Counted from the stretch's first letter, positions 1 through 8,689 are shown. The stretch: 64,000 nucleotides of DNA from Streptomyces sp. 1331.2 (GCF_900199205.1 NZ_OBMJ01000001.1:5759001-5823000); one strand, 5' to 3'. Numbers and translations are program-made. Notes: generated by a model not told the origin, from the sequence alone.

Positions 1-703
1 CGTACTGGACCGGGAAGCGGGCCGGCTCGGCGCTCGGGTCACTGCCGACCGGCACCGTCTCCAGGTGCTCCAGCAGGGTCGGGCCGCCGTACCAGTCCAT
101 GTGCGCGGAGGGCTCGACCACGTTGTCCCCGGCGAGCGCCGAGATCGGCACGGCGAGGACGTCCTTGACGCCGAGCGAGGCGGCGTAGGCGGTGAACTCG
201 GCGGCGATGGCGGCGAAGACGGGCTCCGCGTAGCCGACCAGGTCCATCTTGTTGACGGCCAGCACCACGTGCGGCACCCGCAGCAGCGCGGCGACGGCGG
301 CGTGCCGGCGGGTCTGCTCGACCACGCCGTTGCGGGCGTCGACCAGCACGACGGCCAGCTCGGCGGTGGAGGCGCCGGTCACCATGTTGCGGGTGTACTG
401 CACGTGCCCGGGGGTGTCGGCGAGGATGAACCGCCGCCGGGGGGTGGCGAAGTAGCGGTAGGCGACGTCGATGGTGATGCCCTGCTCGCGCTCGGCGCGC
501 AGGCCGTCGGTGAGCAGCGCGAGGTCGGGCGCCTCCTGGCCGCGCTTGCGGGAGGCGTGCTCGACGGCCTCCAACTGGTCGGCGAGCACCGACTTGGAGT
601 CGTGCAGCAGCCGGCCGACCAGGGTGGACTTGCCGTCGTCCACGGAGCCGGCGGTGGCGAAGCGCAGCAGGGAGGTGGCGGTGGTCTCGATGGTCGTGCT
701 CAT
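1..703 (-). CDS. cysN: Sulfate adenylyltransferase large subunit, GTPase CysN (partial, cut by window start)
   Basis: GTP-binding subunit of ATP sulfurylase, which with CysD activates sulfate to adenosine 5'-phosphosulfate (APS) in the cytoplasm. Only the first 234 residues are present; the reading frame is still open at the window edge. The EF-Tu-like GTPase motifs are visible: P-loop GSVDDGKST at residues 19-27, then the switch segment EQGITIDVAYRYF, DTPGH, and the guanine-specificity motif NKMD. The start ATG overlaps the cysD stop by one base (TAATG), so translation is probably coupled, and GAGGGG upstream can serve as ribosome site. It is the last visible gene of the sulfate-reduction operon. 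The CysN call is secure; a CysN-CysC fusion is unlikely because cysC is a separate gene here. Confidence 0.96.
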   Translation of the reverse strand, partial: MSTTIETTATSLLRFATAGSVDDGKSTLVGRLLHDSKSVLADQLEAVEHASRKRGQEAPDLALLTDGLRAEREQGITIDVAYRYFATPRRRFILADTPGHVQYTRNMVTGASTAELAVVLVDARNGVVEQTRRHAAVAALLRVPHVVLAVNKMDLVGYAEPVFAAIAAEFTAYAASLGVKDVLAVPISALAGDNVVEPSAHMDWYGGPTLLEHLETVPVGSDPSAEPARFPVQY

Positions 704-1641
704 TAGAAGTACCCCTCGCGCTTGCGGTCTTCCATCGCGGCCTCGGACAGCTTGTCGTCGGCACGGGTGGCGCCGCGCTCGGTGAGGCGGCTGGCGGCGA
801 TCTCGGCGATCACGGCCTGGATGGTGGTGGCGTCGGAGTCGACGGCGCCGGTGCAGGACATGTCGCCGACGGTGCGGTAGCGGATGAGGCGCCGCTCGAC
901 GGGCTCGGTGTCCTTGGGGCCGCCCCACTCGCCGGCGGTCAGCCACATGCCGCTGCGGGAGAAGACCTCGCGCTCGTGGGCGTAGTAGATCTCCGGGAGT
1001 TCGATGCCCTCGCGCTCGATGTACTGCCAGACGTCCAGCTCGGTCCAGTTGGACAGCGGGAAGACGCGCACGTGCTCGCCGACCGCGTGCCGGCCGTTGT
1101 AGAGCGACCACAGCTCGGGGCGCTGGCGGCGCGGGTCCCAGGCGCCGAACTCGTCGCGCAGCGAGAAGACGCGCTCCTTGGCGCGGGCCTTCTCCTCGTC
1201 GCGGCGGCCGCCGCCGAACACGGCGTCGAAGCGGCCCTTCTCGATGGCGTCCAGCAGCGGCACGGTCTGCAGCGGGTTGCGGGTGCCGTCCGGGCGCTCG
1301 CGCAGCCGGCCGTCGTCGATGAAGTCCTGGACGTGGGCGACGTGCAGGCGCAGGTTGTGCTCGGCGGCGACGCGGTCGCGGTAGGCGATGACCTCGGGGA
1401 AGTTGTGCCCGGTGTCGACGTGCAGGAGGGAGAAGGGGATGGCGGCGGGCGCGAAGGCCTTGAGCGCCAGGTGCAGCATGACGATGGAGTCCTTGCCGCC
1501 GGAGAAGAGGATCACCGGACGCTCGAACTCCCCCGCGACCTCGCGGAAGATGTGCACCGACTCGGCCTCCAGCGCGTCCAGGTGGGACAGCGCGAAGGGG
1601 TTGTCGTCGGCCTGCAGCAGGCTCTGGGTCGCGGTCGTCAC
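703..1641 (-). CDS. cysD: Sulfate adenylyltransferase small subunit CysD
   Basis: Catalytic ATP-sulfurylase subunit (312 aa) forming APS from ATP and sulfate with CysN. It belongs to the PAPS-reductase/N-type ATP pyrophosphatase family: PP-loop SGGKDS at residues 47-52, followed by LLHVDTGHNFPE and GRRDEEKARAKER, all typical of CysD. Length matches the family (about 300 aa). The GTG start at 1641 overlaps the cysC stop (GTGA) by four bases and the stop overlaps cysN by one, so cysC, cysD and cysN are a tightly coupled block. The opposite strand is open over much of this gene, as is usual at this GC content, and is not a gene. Confidence 0.97.
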   Translation of the reverse strand: MTTATQSLLQADDNPFALSHLDALEAESVHIFREVAGEFERPVILFSGGKDSIVMLHLALKAFAPAAIPFSLLHVDTGHNFPEVIAYRDRVAAEHNLRLHVAHVQDFIDDGRLRERPDGTRNPLQTVPLLDAIEKGRFDAVFGGGRRDEEKARAKERVFSLRDEFGAWDPRRQRPELWSLYNGRHAVGEHVRVFPLSNWTELDVWQYIEREGIELPEIYYAHEREVFSRSGMWLTAGEWGGPKDTEPVERRLIRYRTVGDMSCTGAVDSDATTIQAVIAEIAASRLTERGATRADDKLSEAAMEDRKREGYF

Positions 1642-2234
1642 GCGAGGCCCCTCTCGGTCAGGAAGGCGTGCAGCTCGGCGGCGGAGTCGGCCACCTCGCG
1701 GCCCTGCGTCTGGACCCGCAGCTCCGGGTTCTCCGGCGCCTCGTACGGGTCGTCCACGCCGGTCAGGCCGGAGATCTCGCCGGCGGCCTGCTTGGCGTAC
1801 AGGCCCTTGACGTCGCGTTCGGCGCACAGCTCGACCGGGGTCGCGACGTGGATCTCCAGGAACTCGGTGCCGGCCGCGGCGTGCCGCTCGCGCACGGCGG
1901 TGCGGGAGTCGGCGAACGGGGCGATCACCGGGGCGAGCACCTTGACGCCGTTGGCGGCGAGCTTCTCGGCGACGAACCCGATCCGGGTGACGTTGGTGTG
2001 CCGGTCCTCGCGGGAGAAGCCGAGGCCCTTGGAGAGGAACTCGCGGATCTCGTCGCCGTCCAGGACCTCGACCCGGTGGCCCTCGGCGCGCAGCCGCTCG
2101 GCCAGCGCGAAGGCCAGCGTGGTCTTGCCCGCGCTCGGCAGCCCGGTCAGCCACACGGTGGCGCCGCGCTCGCAGGGGGCGGCCGCGGGGGCCGCCTCTG
2201 CGGCTCCGTCGGCGACCAGGGTGTGAGCTGTCAC
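1638..2234 (-). CDS. cysC: Adenylyl-sulfate kinase CysC
   Basis: Phosphorylates APS to PAPS (198 aa). The P-loop GLPSAGKTT is at residues 31-39, followed by the APS-kinase signatures DGDEIREFLSKGLGFSREDR, the conserved N-V-T-R-I segment and GLYAKQAAGEI. I chose GTG at 2234 because AAGGAAG lies just upstream; an in-frame GTG twelve bases earlier is possible. The neighbouring CysH has the four cysteines of an APS reductase, so PAPS may not be needed for sulfite formation here. CysC may then serve sulfotransferases or APS balance. That last point is inference. Confidence 0.95.
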   Translation of the reverse strand: MTAHTLVADGAAEAAPAAAPCERGATVWLTGLPSAGKTTLAFALAERLRAEGHRVEVLDGDEIREFLSKGLGFSREDRHTNVTRIGFVAEKLAANGVKVLAPVIAPFADSRTAVRERHAAAGTEFLEIHVATPVELCAERDVKGLYAKQAAGEISGLTGVDDPYEAPENPELRVQTQGREVADSAAELHAFLTERGLA

Positions 2235-2272
2235 GGTGTTCTTCCTTACGCTTGGCGGTTGTTGACGGTGCG

Positions 2273-2974
2273 TCAGAGGTGGATGCCGCACTCGGTCTTG
2301 CCGGAGCCGGACCAGCGTCCGGCCCGCGCGTCCTCGCCCTCGGCGGGCTTGCGGGTGCAGGACAGCGGCGAGCAGCCGATCGAGGTGTAGCCCTCCCACA
2401 GCAGCGGGTTGAGCAGCACGCCGTTGGCGGCGACGTAGGCGTCCACGTCCTCCTGCGTCCACCGGGCGATCGGGGCGATCTTGACCTTGCGGCGCTTCGG
2501 GTCCCAGGACACCACCGGGGTGTTCGCCCGGGTCGGCGACTCGTCGCGGCGCAGCCCGGTGGCCCAGGCGTCGTAGCCGCCGAGGCCGCGGTTCAGCGGC
2601 TCGACCTTGCGCAGCGAGCAGCACAGGTCCGGGTCGCGGTCGTGCAGCTGCGGCCCGTACTCGGCGTCCTGCTCGGCGACGGTCTTCAGCGGGGTGAGCG
2701 TGATGACGTTGACCGGCATGGTCGCGGCCACCGCGTCGCGGGTGCCGATGGTCTCCGGGAAGTGGTAGCCGGTGTCCAGGAACACCACGTCCACGCCGGG
2801 GAACACCGAGGAGGCGAGGTGGGCGACCACCGCGTCCTCCATCGAGGAGGTGACGCAGAACCGCTTGCCGAAGGTCTCGGCCGCCCAGGCCAGGATCTCC
2901 TGCGCGGTCGCCTCCTCCAGCTCGCGGCCGGCCCGGACGGCGGCCGCCTCATGGTCAGTCGCGGTGCTGCTCAA
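2273..2974 (-). CDS. cysH: Assimilatory adenylyl-sulfate (or PAPS) reductase CysH
   Basis: Reduces activated sulfate to sulfite (233 aa). The C-terminal ECGIHL motif carries the catalytic cysteine. Two cysteine pairs are present, CC at residues 118-119 and C201 with C206, the arrangement that binds a [4Fe-4S] cluster in APS-type reductases. The second pair is C-x4-C (GCSPLSCT) where C-x2-C is the pattern I know for the family. The frame is clean on both sides, so this is not an obvious frameshift. The start overlaps the end of the preceding zinc-ribbon gene by 20 bases. Whether APS or PAPS is the true substrate cannot be settled from sequence alone; the cluster ligands favour APS. Confidence 0.95.
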   Translation of the reverse strand: MSSTATDHEAAAVRAGRELEEATAQEILAWAAETFGKRFCVTSSMEDAVVAHLASSVFPGVDVVFLDTGYHFPETIGTRDAVAATMPVNVITLTPLKTVAEQDAEYGPQLHDRDPDLCCSLRKVEPLNRGLGGYDAWATGLRRDESPTRANTPVVSWDPKRRKVKIAPIARWTQEDVDAYVAANGVLLNPLLWEGYTSIGCSPLSCTRKPAEGEDARAGRWSGSGKTECGIHL

Positions 2975-3137
2975 GGCTCGTACCCCCGTGGTTGGTCGGT
3001 GACAGCAGGCCGAGGAACTTCAGCTGGAAGGCGCGGCGGCACCCGTGGCACTCCCAGGCGCCGTGTCCGGCCTCGGAGGGGCGCAGGTCCTCGTCCCCGC
3101 AGTACGGGCAGAAGAACGGGGCAGCGCGCTCGCTCAC
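2955..3137 (-). CDS. Small zinc-ribbon protein of the sulfate-reduction operon
   Basis: A 60-residue protein between sir and cysH. Two CxxC pairs, CPYC at residues 10-13 and CHGC at 30-33, form a zinc ribbon, and a basic/hydrophobic tail RRAFQLKFLGLL follows. Its GTG start overlaps the sir stop (GTGA) and its end overlaps cysH by 20 bases, so it is translated within the operon. A small protein of this kind sits between sir and cysH in other streptomycetes as I recall them, but no function is known to me. A role as a redox, metal or assembly partner of the reductases is a guess from position. Confidence 0.85.
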   Translation of the reverse strand: MSERAAPFFCPYCGDEDLRPSEAGHGAWECHGCRRAFQLKFLGLLSPTNHGGTSLEQHRD

Positions 3138-4858
3138 GACAGCTGCTCCTCGGTCGCCCGGGCCGTCCACTGGGCGAAGCGCTCGCCCTCGGTGCGGTCG
3201 GCCTGGTAGCGGGTCAGCAGGCGCTCCACGTAGTCGGGCAGGCCGGCGCTGGTGACCTTGAGGCCGCGGACCTTGCGGCCGAACCCGGCCTCCAGGCCGA
3301 GCGCGCCGCCGAGGTGCACCTGGTAGCCCTCGACCTGCTCGCCGTTCTCGTCGGTGACCAGCTGGCCCTTGAGGCCGATGTCGGCGACCTGGATGCGGGC
3401 GCACGCGTTCGGGCAGCCGTTGATGTTGATGGTCAGCGGCTCGGCGAACTCCGGCAGGCGCTGCTCCAGTTCGTCGATGAGCGTGCGGCCGCGCTCCTTG
3501 GTCTCGACGATGGCGAGCTTGCAGTACTCGATGCCGGTGCAGGCCATGGTGCCGCGACGGAACGGCGACGGGGTGACCCGCAGGTCCAGCTCCTCCAGGC
3601 CGGCCACCACCGAGTCGACGTGCTCCTCGGCGATGTCGAGGATCAGCATCTTCTGCTCGGCGGTGGTGCGCACCCGGTCGCTGCCGTGGGCGGCGGCGAG
3701 GTCGGCGATGCGGCCGAGCAGCTTGCCGTCGACCCGGCCGACGCGCGGGGCGAAGCCGATGTAGAACCGGCCGTCCTTCTGCTTGTGGACGCCGACGTGG
3801 TCGCGCCAGCGGGCGGTGGGCTCGGCGGGGGCGGGACCGTCGATCAGCTCGTACTTGAGGTACTCGTCCTGCAGGACCTGACGGAACTTCTCCACGCCCC
3901 AGTCGGCGACCAGGAACTTCAGTCGGGCGCGGTTGCGCAGGCGGCGGTAGCCGTAGTCGCGGAAGATGCCGATGACGCCGCCGTAGACGTCGGCGACCTC
4001 CTCCAGCGGCACCCAGGCGCCCAGCCGCACGCCCAGCTTGGGGTTGGTGGACAAGCCGCCGCCGACCCACAGGTCGAAGCCGGGCCCGTGCTCGGGGTGG
4101 ACCACGCCGACGAAGGCGATGTCGTTGATCTCGTGCGCGACGTCCAGCTGCGGGGAGCCGGAGACCGCGGACTTGAACTTGCGCGGCAGGTTGGAGAAGT
4201 CCTTGTTGCCGATGAAGCGGCGCTGGATCTCCTCGATGGCGGGGGTGCCGTCGATGATCTCGTCCTCGGCGATGCCGGCCACCGGGGAGCCGAGGATGAC
4301 GCGGGGGGTGTCGCCGCAGGCCTCGGTGGTGGACAGGCCGACGGCCTCCAGCTTCTGCCAGATCGCGGGGACGTCCTCGATCCGGATCCAGTGGTACTGG
4401 ATGTTCTGCCGGTCGGTCAGGTCGGCGGTGCCGCGCGCGTACTGCTCGGAGACCTCGGCGATCGCCCGCAGCTGGGCGATGGTCAGTCGGCCGCCGTCGA
4501 TGCGGACCCGGAGCATGAAGTACTCGGCGTCCAGCTCGTGCGGCTCCAGGATCGCGGTCTTGCCGCCGTCGATGCCCTCCTTGCGCTGGGTGTAGAGGCC
4601 CCACCAGCGCATCCGGCCGCGCAGGTCGGCGGGGTCGATCGAGTCGAAGCCGCGGTGCGCATAGATCGTCTCAATACGTGTCCGCACATTGAGACCGTCG
4701 TCGTCCTTCTTGAACTGCTCGTTGGCGTTCAGAGGCGTGAAGTGGCCCATGCCCCACTGGCCCTCGCCGCGGTGACGGGTCACCTTGCGGGCCGCGGCGG
4801 GGCGGCTCGCGGCGGCGCGGTCGGCCGTGGGTTCGGCGGTCTCGGGGGAGGTGGCCAT
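3134..4858 (-). CDS. sir: Ferredoxin-dependent sulfite (or nitrite) reductase
   Basis: Six-electron reduction of sulfite to sulfide (574 aa, normal for ferredoxin-type enzymes). The siroheme/[4Fe-4S] ligands are visible: C440 and C446 in ACTGIEYC, and C482 and C486 in GCPNACAR. Tandem nitrite/sulfite reductase half-domains precede them (for example TDRQNIQYHW near residue 150). The nitrite/sulfite reductase family is not separable by eye; the cys operon context makes sulfite the substrate. The ATG at 4858 has a good AAGGA site. The stop overlaps the next gene by four bases. About 200 bases separate this start from the upstream leader peptide, which probably controls the whole operon. Confidence 0.96.
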   Translation of the reverse strand: MATSPETAEPTADRAAASRPAAARKVTRHRGEGQWGMGHFTPLNANEQFKKDDDGLNVRTRIETIYAHRGFDSIDPADLRGRMRWWGLYTQRKEGIDGGKTAILEPHELDAEYFMLRVRIDGGRLTIAQLRAIAEVSEQYARGTADLTDRQNIQYHWIRIEDVPAIWQKLEAVGLSTTEACGDTPRVILGSPVAGIAEDEIIDGTPAIEEIQRRFIGNKDFSNLPRKFKSAVSGSPQLDVAHEINDIAFVGVVHPEHGPGFDLWVGGGLSTNPKLGVRLGAWVPLEEVADVYGGVIGIFRDYGYRRLRNRARLKFLVADWGVEKFRQVLQDEYLKYELIDGPAPAEPTARWRDHVGVHKQKDGRFYIGFAPRVGRVDGKLLGRIADLAAAHGSDRVRTTAEQKMLILDIAEEHVDSVVAGLEELDLRVTPSPFRRGTMACTGIEYCKLAIVETKERGRTLIDELEQRLPEFAEPLTININGCPNACARIQVADIGLKGQLVTDENGEQVEGYQVHLGGALGLEAGFGRKVRGLKVTSAGLPDYVERLLTRYQADRTEGERFAQWTARATEEQLS

Positions 4859-5057
4859 GGTGAAGTCCTTCGGGGCAGGTGGCGCTGGTGCCGGGTGGGT
4901 CGCGGTGCGTGCTCAGCCGTGCGGTGCTGCTCTGACCTGCGGGTTTTCTCAGGACCGGGAGGGCAGTGACCGAGGCCGGGCGGGCGCCTGCGCATCCGCT
5001 TCGACCGGGATGGCGGGAAGGGAGGGCGCCGGGTGCGGTGGTGCGGCGGGGTGGGGC
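4859..5057 (-). promoter_or_regulatory. Untranslated leader between sulfur leader peptide and sir
   Basis: A 199-base stretch between the stop of the 27-residue leader peptide and the sir start. It is C-rich on the transcribed strand and has no other convincing gene. In known leader-peptide attenuation the distance and structure of this segment set read-through. I can see several GC-rich segments able to pair but cannot fold it, so attenuation is inference. Confidence 0.45.
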
Positions 5058-5141
5058 TCAGGTCACCGGACAGATGGCGCTGGACACGCGAAGGAGATCG
5101 ACGTGGAGTCGACCTACCAGGGTGGTTCCGGCGCTAGGCAT
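5058..5141 (-). CDS. Cysteine-containing leader peptide of the sulfur-assimilation operon
   Basis: A 27-codon ORF, beginning MPSAGTT and ending SSAICPVT, followed by TGA at 5058-5060. It matches the short actinobacterial leader peptides found upstream of sulfur genes: a central HVDLLR segment and a single cysteine codon (TGT) a few codons before the stop. The ATG is at 5141. The likely role is sensing cysteinyl-tRNA or cysteine supply through ribosome stalling, thereby tuning transcription or translation of sir-cysH-cysC-cysD-cysN. The peptide pattern is seen directly; the mechanism is inferred from the family. Confidence 0.85.
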   Translation of the reverse strand: MPSAGTTLVGRLHVDLLRVSSAICPVT

Positions 5142-5410
5142 GGCAAGAGATTCGCACGGGGCGGGACTCGCGGTCCACTAACGTCCGAATGCTGGACGCT
5201 GAAGTTTCGTCATGTGGGACGGCCGGAGGTTCCCGCCGCTCGCCGACGGGGTGTCCGGTCACGCGTCGGCGCCCGCGGAGATCAGTTGCACACACCCGGG
5301 GGATCGGCCGGCGGGTGCGGGGGAGGCCGACCGGCCGCGTCCGGGGGAGAGCGAGCGCCCGTGCCCGGGGGAGATCAACCGGCGGGCCCCGGCCCGATAC
5401 CGTTAGCCCT

Positions 5411-6817
5411 GTGCAAGCAGCAGGCGATACGAGCAGACCGACCCCCGAGCGGCCCTCCCGGCGCCGGGGCAAGGGCTCCCGGCGCGCGGCCAAACGGGCC
5501 ACCTGGACCCGCACGGCGTGGGAGCTGATCAAGGACACCACCAACACCTGCGTCGAGTACCGGGTCACCGGGCTCGCCGCCGAGGCGGCCTTCTTCACCC
5601 TGCTGTCGATCCCGCCGCTGCTGCTCGGGCTGGCCGGCACCCTCGGCTACCTGGACGAGTTCGTCGGCCAGGGCACCATCGCCGGGCTCAAGAAGAGCAT
5701 CCTCTCGGCCTCCGGGACGGTGCTGTCGGACTCCTCCGTCAAGGAGGTCGTGGTCCCGCTGCTGGACGGGGTGTTCGACCGCACCCGGCCCGACCTCGTC
5801 TCGATCGGCTTCCTGCTGTCCCTGTGGTCCGGCTCCAGGGCCCTCTACATCTTCATCGACACCATCACCGTCATGTACGGGCTCGACGGCAAGCGGGGCA
5901 TCGTCAAGACCCGGCTGATGTCGCTCGGCCTCTACTTCGGCGCCCTGGTGATCGGCTCGCTGGTGCTGCCGCTGCTGATGCTCGGACCGGGGCTGCTGGA
6001 GAACGCGGTGCCGGGGGTGTCCGGGCTGGTCGGCGCCCTCTACTGGCCGGTCGCGATCGTGCTGCTGACCGTCTCGCTGACCACCCTCTACCACCTGGCC
6101 GTCCCGGTCTCGACCCCGTGGCGCGAGGACATCCCCGGCGCCCTGGTCGCCCTGGTGGTGCTGGTCTTCTGCAGCGTCGGCCTGCGGGTCTACCTGGTCA
6201 GCTCGGTCGAGGGCCCCTCGGTGTACGGCTCGCTGGCGGCGCCGGTGGCCGTCCTGCTGTGGATCTTCGTGGTGGCGCTCGCGGTGCTCATCGGCGCCGC
6301 CATGAACGCCGCGATAGACCGCCGCTGGCCCACCCTGGAGACCGCCGACGCCCGCGCCGAGAACGAGCGGGCGCACGAGGAGGCGGCCGCCGCCGTGGTC
6401 CGCGAGGTCGCCGCGCGGCGGGCCATCGAGCGGGCCCGGCGTGCCCGTGCACTCGGGCTCGCCGAGGGCGTCGAGGAGGAGTGGGGCGAGGAGGAGGGCG
6501 AGGACGTCGACGTGCCCTCCGAGTATCCGGAGCGCTGGGCCGACGTGCTGGCCGCCGAGAACGTGCGCGGCCGTCTCACCGCGCGGGGCGGGCCGCACCA
6601 CCGGCCCACTCCGCCGCCGCCGGACAGCGACCGGCCGACCGGGCCGCCGCCGGGGCCGCCGGGCGGGCCGCCGTCGGGGCCCGCGGGCGGGCCGCCGTCG
6701 GGGCCCTCAGGGCCGTCGGGGCCGTCGCCCGTGCCGCCGGGGCTCTCCGGGCCTCCCGGGCAGGAGGCGCCGGGATACCCGCCGCGGCCGCCCCGGCCGC
6801 CGTGGGAGCAGCGGTAG
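5411..6817 (+). CDS. YihY/virulence factor BrkB family membrane protein
   Basis: Integral membrane protein (468 aa) of the YihY/UPF0761 family, once misnamed ribonuclease BN. About six hydrophobic segments follow the marker YRVTGLAAEAAFFTLLSIPP. Later segments include LWSGSRALYIFIDTI and a final helix near ASAPVAVLLWIF-type sequence, then an acidic cytoplasmic region and a low-complexity proline/glycine tail of about 60 residues. The GTG at 5411 lacks a Shine-Dalgarno site but follows a -10 box TACCGT (5398-5403) by seven bases, so the message is probably leaderless. Function is unsettled in the family; a transport or envelope role is usually suggested. Confidence 0.9.
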   Translation: MQAAGDTSRPTPERPSRRRGKGSRRAAKRATWTRTAWELIKDTTNTCVEYRVTGLAAEAAFFTLLSIPPLLLGLAGTLGYLDEFVGQGTIAGLKKSILSASGTVLSDSSVKEVVVPLLDGVFDRTRPDLVSIGFLLSLWSGSRALYIFIDTITVMYGLDGKRGIVKTRLMSLGLYFGALVIGSLVLPLLMLGPGLLENAVPGVSGLVGALYWPVAIVLLTVSLTTLYHLAVPVSTPWREDIPGALVALVVLVFCSVGLRVYLVSSVEGPSVYGSLAAPVAVLLWIFVVALAVLIGAAMNAAIDRRWPTLETADARAENERAHEEAAAAVVREVAARRAIERARRARALGLAEGVEEEWGEEEGEDVDVPSEYPERWADVLAAENVRGRLTARGGPHHRPTPPPPDSDRPTGPPPGPPGGPPSGPAGGPPSGPSGPSGPSPVPPGLSGPPGQEAPGYPPRPPRPPWEQR

Positions 6818-6854
6818 GCAGCGGTAGGGCGAGCGGCGGGGACGGGCGGGACGA

Positions 6855-6902
6855 CACCGGACAGGGCCTCTTCCGCGGGCGCGGGAGAGGCCCTGTCCGG
6901 TG
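6855..6902. terminator. Bidirectional terminator hairpin
   Basis: A 17-bp perfect inverted repeat (CACCGGACAGGGCCTCT and its complement) around a 14-base GC-rich loop. It lies between the convergent stops at 6817 and 6912 and can terminate both genes. Confidence 0.85.
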
Positions 6903-6911
6903 GTCGGGTGA

Positions 6912-8603
6912 TCAGGTGGCCGAGGGGTTCGGGGGAGCCGACGGGTAGCCGTACTGCGGCGCGGCGGGGGTGCGGCCGTATGAGGGGCGCAGCTCGGTGG
7001 GGGCCGACGGGTCCGCTGCCGACGGAGCGGCGGGCTGCTCGTCGGCGGGCTGCTCGTGGAGGGGCTGTGCGCCGGCGGGGGCCGGGGCCGTGGGGGCCGT
7101 CGGGCTCGCGGGGGTCGGGCTCGCGGGCGTCGGGTCGGCCGTCGCGCTCGTCGTCGCTGCCGTCGCCGAGGGGCGGGCCCGGGCCGGAAGCGGCTCGGGG
7201 GAGGGTAGGGCCGGCTCCAGGGCAGTGCGCCCGGAGGAGTCGCTCAGCTTGATCAGCAGCGCGACCATCAGCCAGTTCGCCAGCAGCGACGAACCGCCGG
7301 CCGCCAGGAACGGCAGCGCCTTGCCGGTCAGCGGGACCAGCCCGCTCACCCCGCCCACGACCACGAAGACCTGCAGCGCCAGGGCCGATGCCAGCCCGGT
7401 GGCGAGCAGCTTGCCGAACGGGTCGGTCAGGCCGATCGCGGTGCGCAGGCCGCGCTGGATCAGCAGCACGTAGACCAGCAGTACGGCCGTCACTCCGGCC
7501 AGGCCCAGCTCCTCGCCGATCGTGGTGAAGATGAAGTCGCTGCGCCCGGCGAAGCCGATCAGCCAGGGCCGGCCCGAGCCCAGGCCGGTCCCGGTCATGC
7601 CCCCGGTGCCGAGGCTGAACAGCGCCTCGGCGGGCTGCTCGGAGATCGCCTTGTCGTGCACCGGCTTGTAGTAGTCGAGCGGGTGCAGCCAGGCCTCGAC
7701 GCGCCCGTGCACGTGCGGCTCCACGGTGCCGACCACGGCCGCGCCGCCGACCGCCATCAGCAGGCCGAGCACCACCCAGCTGGTGCGCTCGGTCGCCACG
7801 TACAGCATCACGATGAAGACGCCGAAGAAGATCAGCGAGGTGCCCAGGTCGCGCTCGAAGATCAGCACCAGCAGGCTGACCACCCAGATCGCCAGGACCG
7901 GCCCGGCGTGCCGGCCGCGCGGCAGGGTCATCCCCCAGACCTTCCGGCCGGCCAGCGCGAGCGCGTCCCGGGAGGCCATCAGGTAGCCCGCGAAGAAGAT
8001 CGTGATCGCGACCTTCACGAACTCGTCCGGCTCGAAGGAGAGCCCGCCCAGCTTGATCCAGCGCTTGGCGCCGAAGCTGTCGCCCGGGGAGGCCACCGGC
8101 GCGGCCAGCAGGATCAGCGCGCCCGCCATCAGCAGGTAGACGTAGCGCTGGAAGAAGCGGTGGTGCTTGACGAAGACGATCAGCGCGATCGCCGCCGTCA
8201 CCGAGATGAACACCCACATCAGCTGGGAGGGCGCGGCCGGGAGCTTCTGGTAGTCGCCCTTGGCGGCGTGCGCGGCCTTGTAGCTGATGTCCAGCCGGTC
8301 CAGCAGCATCAGTCCGAAGCCGGTCAGGAACACGCCCAGCGGCAGGATCAGCGGGTCCGCGTACGGCGCGAACCGGCGCACCGCCAGGTGCGCGGCCCCG
8401 GCCAGGGCGCCCAGGGCCAGGCCGTGCACCAGCAGCCCGGGCGGCATCTTGCCGGTCAGCGCCAGGTCGGCGTCGATGTGTCCGGCCAGACAGACGGCCA
8501 CCGCGAGCGCCAGCAGGCCCAGCTCGATGTTGCGGTGGCGCGTGGCCAGCCGGCGGCCCTCGCCGCGTGCAGTGCTTCGCACCTCTTGTCGTCCCCTTGT
8601 CAC
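6912..8603 (-). CDS. FtsW/RodA/SpoVE family cell-cycle protein (SEDS)
   Basis: Polytopic SEDS-family protein (563 aa), a lipid-II glycan polymerase or elongation/division factor in the membrane. Family signatures are clear: AKRWIKLGGLSFEPDEFVKVA, FERDLGTSLIFFGVF, the periplasmic-loop segment EALFSLGTGGMTGTGLGSGRPWLIGFAGRSDFIFTTIGEELGL, and the C-terminal LPFLAAGGSSLLANWLMVALLI. The last 110 residues are a proline/alanine-rich cytoplasmic tail of unknown role. No penicillin-binding protein gene is adjacent, so assignment to elongation, division or sporulation is open. Several in-frame starts exist; the ATG at 8603 gives a basic N-terminus before the first helix. Confidence 0.92.
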   Translation of the reverse strand: MTRGRQEVRSTARGEGRRLATRHRNIELGLLALAVAVCLAGHIDADLALTGKMPPGLLVHGLALGALAGAAHLAVRRFAPYADPLILPLGVFLTGFGLMLLDRLDISYKAAHAAKGDYQKLPAAPSQLMWVFISVTAAIALIVFVKHHRFFQRYVYLLMAGALILLAAPVASPGDSFGAKRWIKLGGLSFEPDEFVKVAITIFFAGYLMASRDALALAGRKVWGMTLPRGRHAGPVLAIWVVSLLVLIFERDLGTSLIFFGVFIVMLYVATERTSWVVLGLLMAVGGAAVVGTVEPHVHGRVEAWLHPLDYYKPVHDKAISEQPAEALFSLGTGGMTGTGLGSGRPWLIGFAGRSDFIFTTIGEELGLAGVTAVLLVYVLLIQRGLRTAIGLTDPFGKLLATGLASALALQVFVVVGGVSGLVPLTGKALPFLAAGGSSLLANWLMVALLIKLSDSSGRTALEPALPSPEPLPARARPSATAATTSATADPTPASPTPASPTAPTAPAPAGAQPLHEQPADEQPAAPSAADPSAPTELRPSYGRTPAAPQYGYPSAPPNPSAT

Positions 8604-8689
8604 CCACGTGGCGGGTATCGCCGTCGGGCATCCTGCCAGACGTTCGTGGCCTCACCGCGGTTGCGAACGCGGGGGCTCCGAGACCGGAA

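Noticed and set aside
2252..4969. Plus-strand open frame of 905 codons opposite sir and cysH
   Set aside because: Composition is that of an antisense shadow (valine, glycine, aspartate and leucine runs) and the minus-strand genes are certain.
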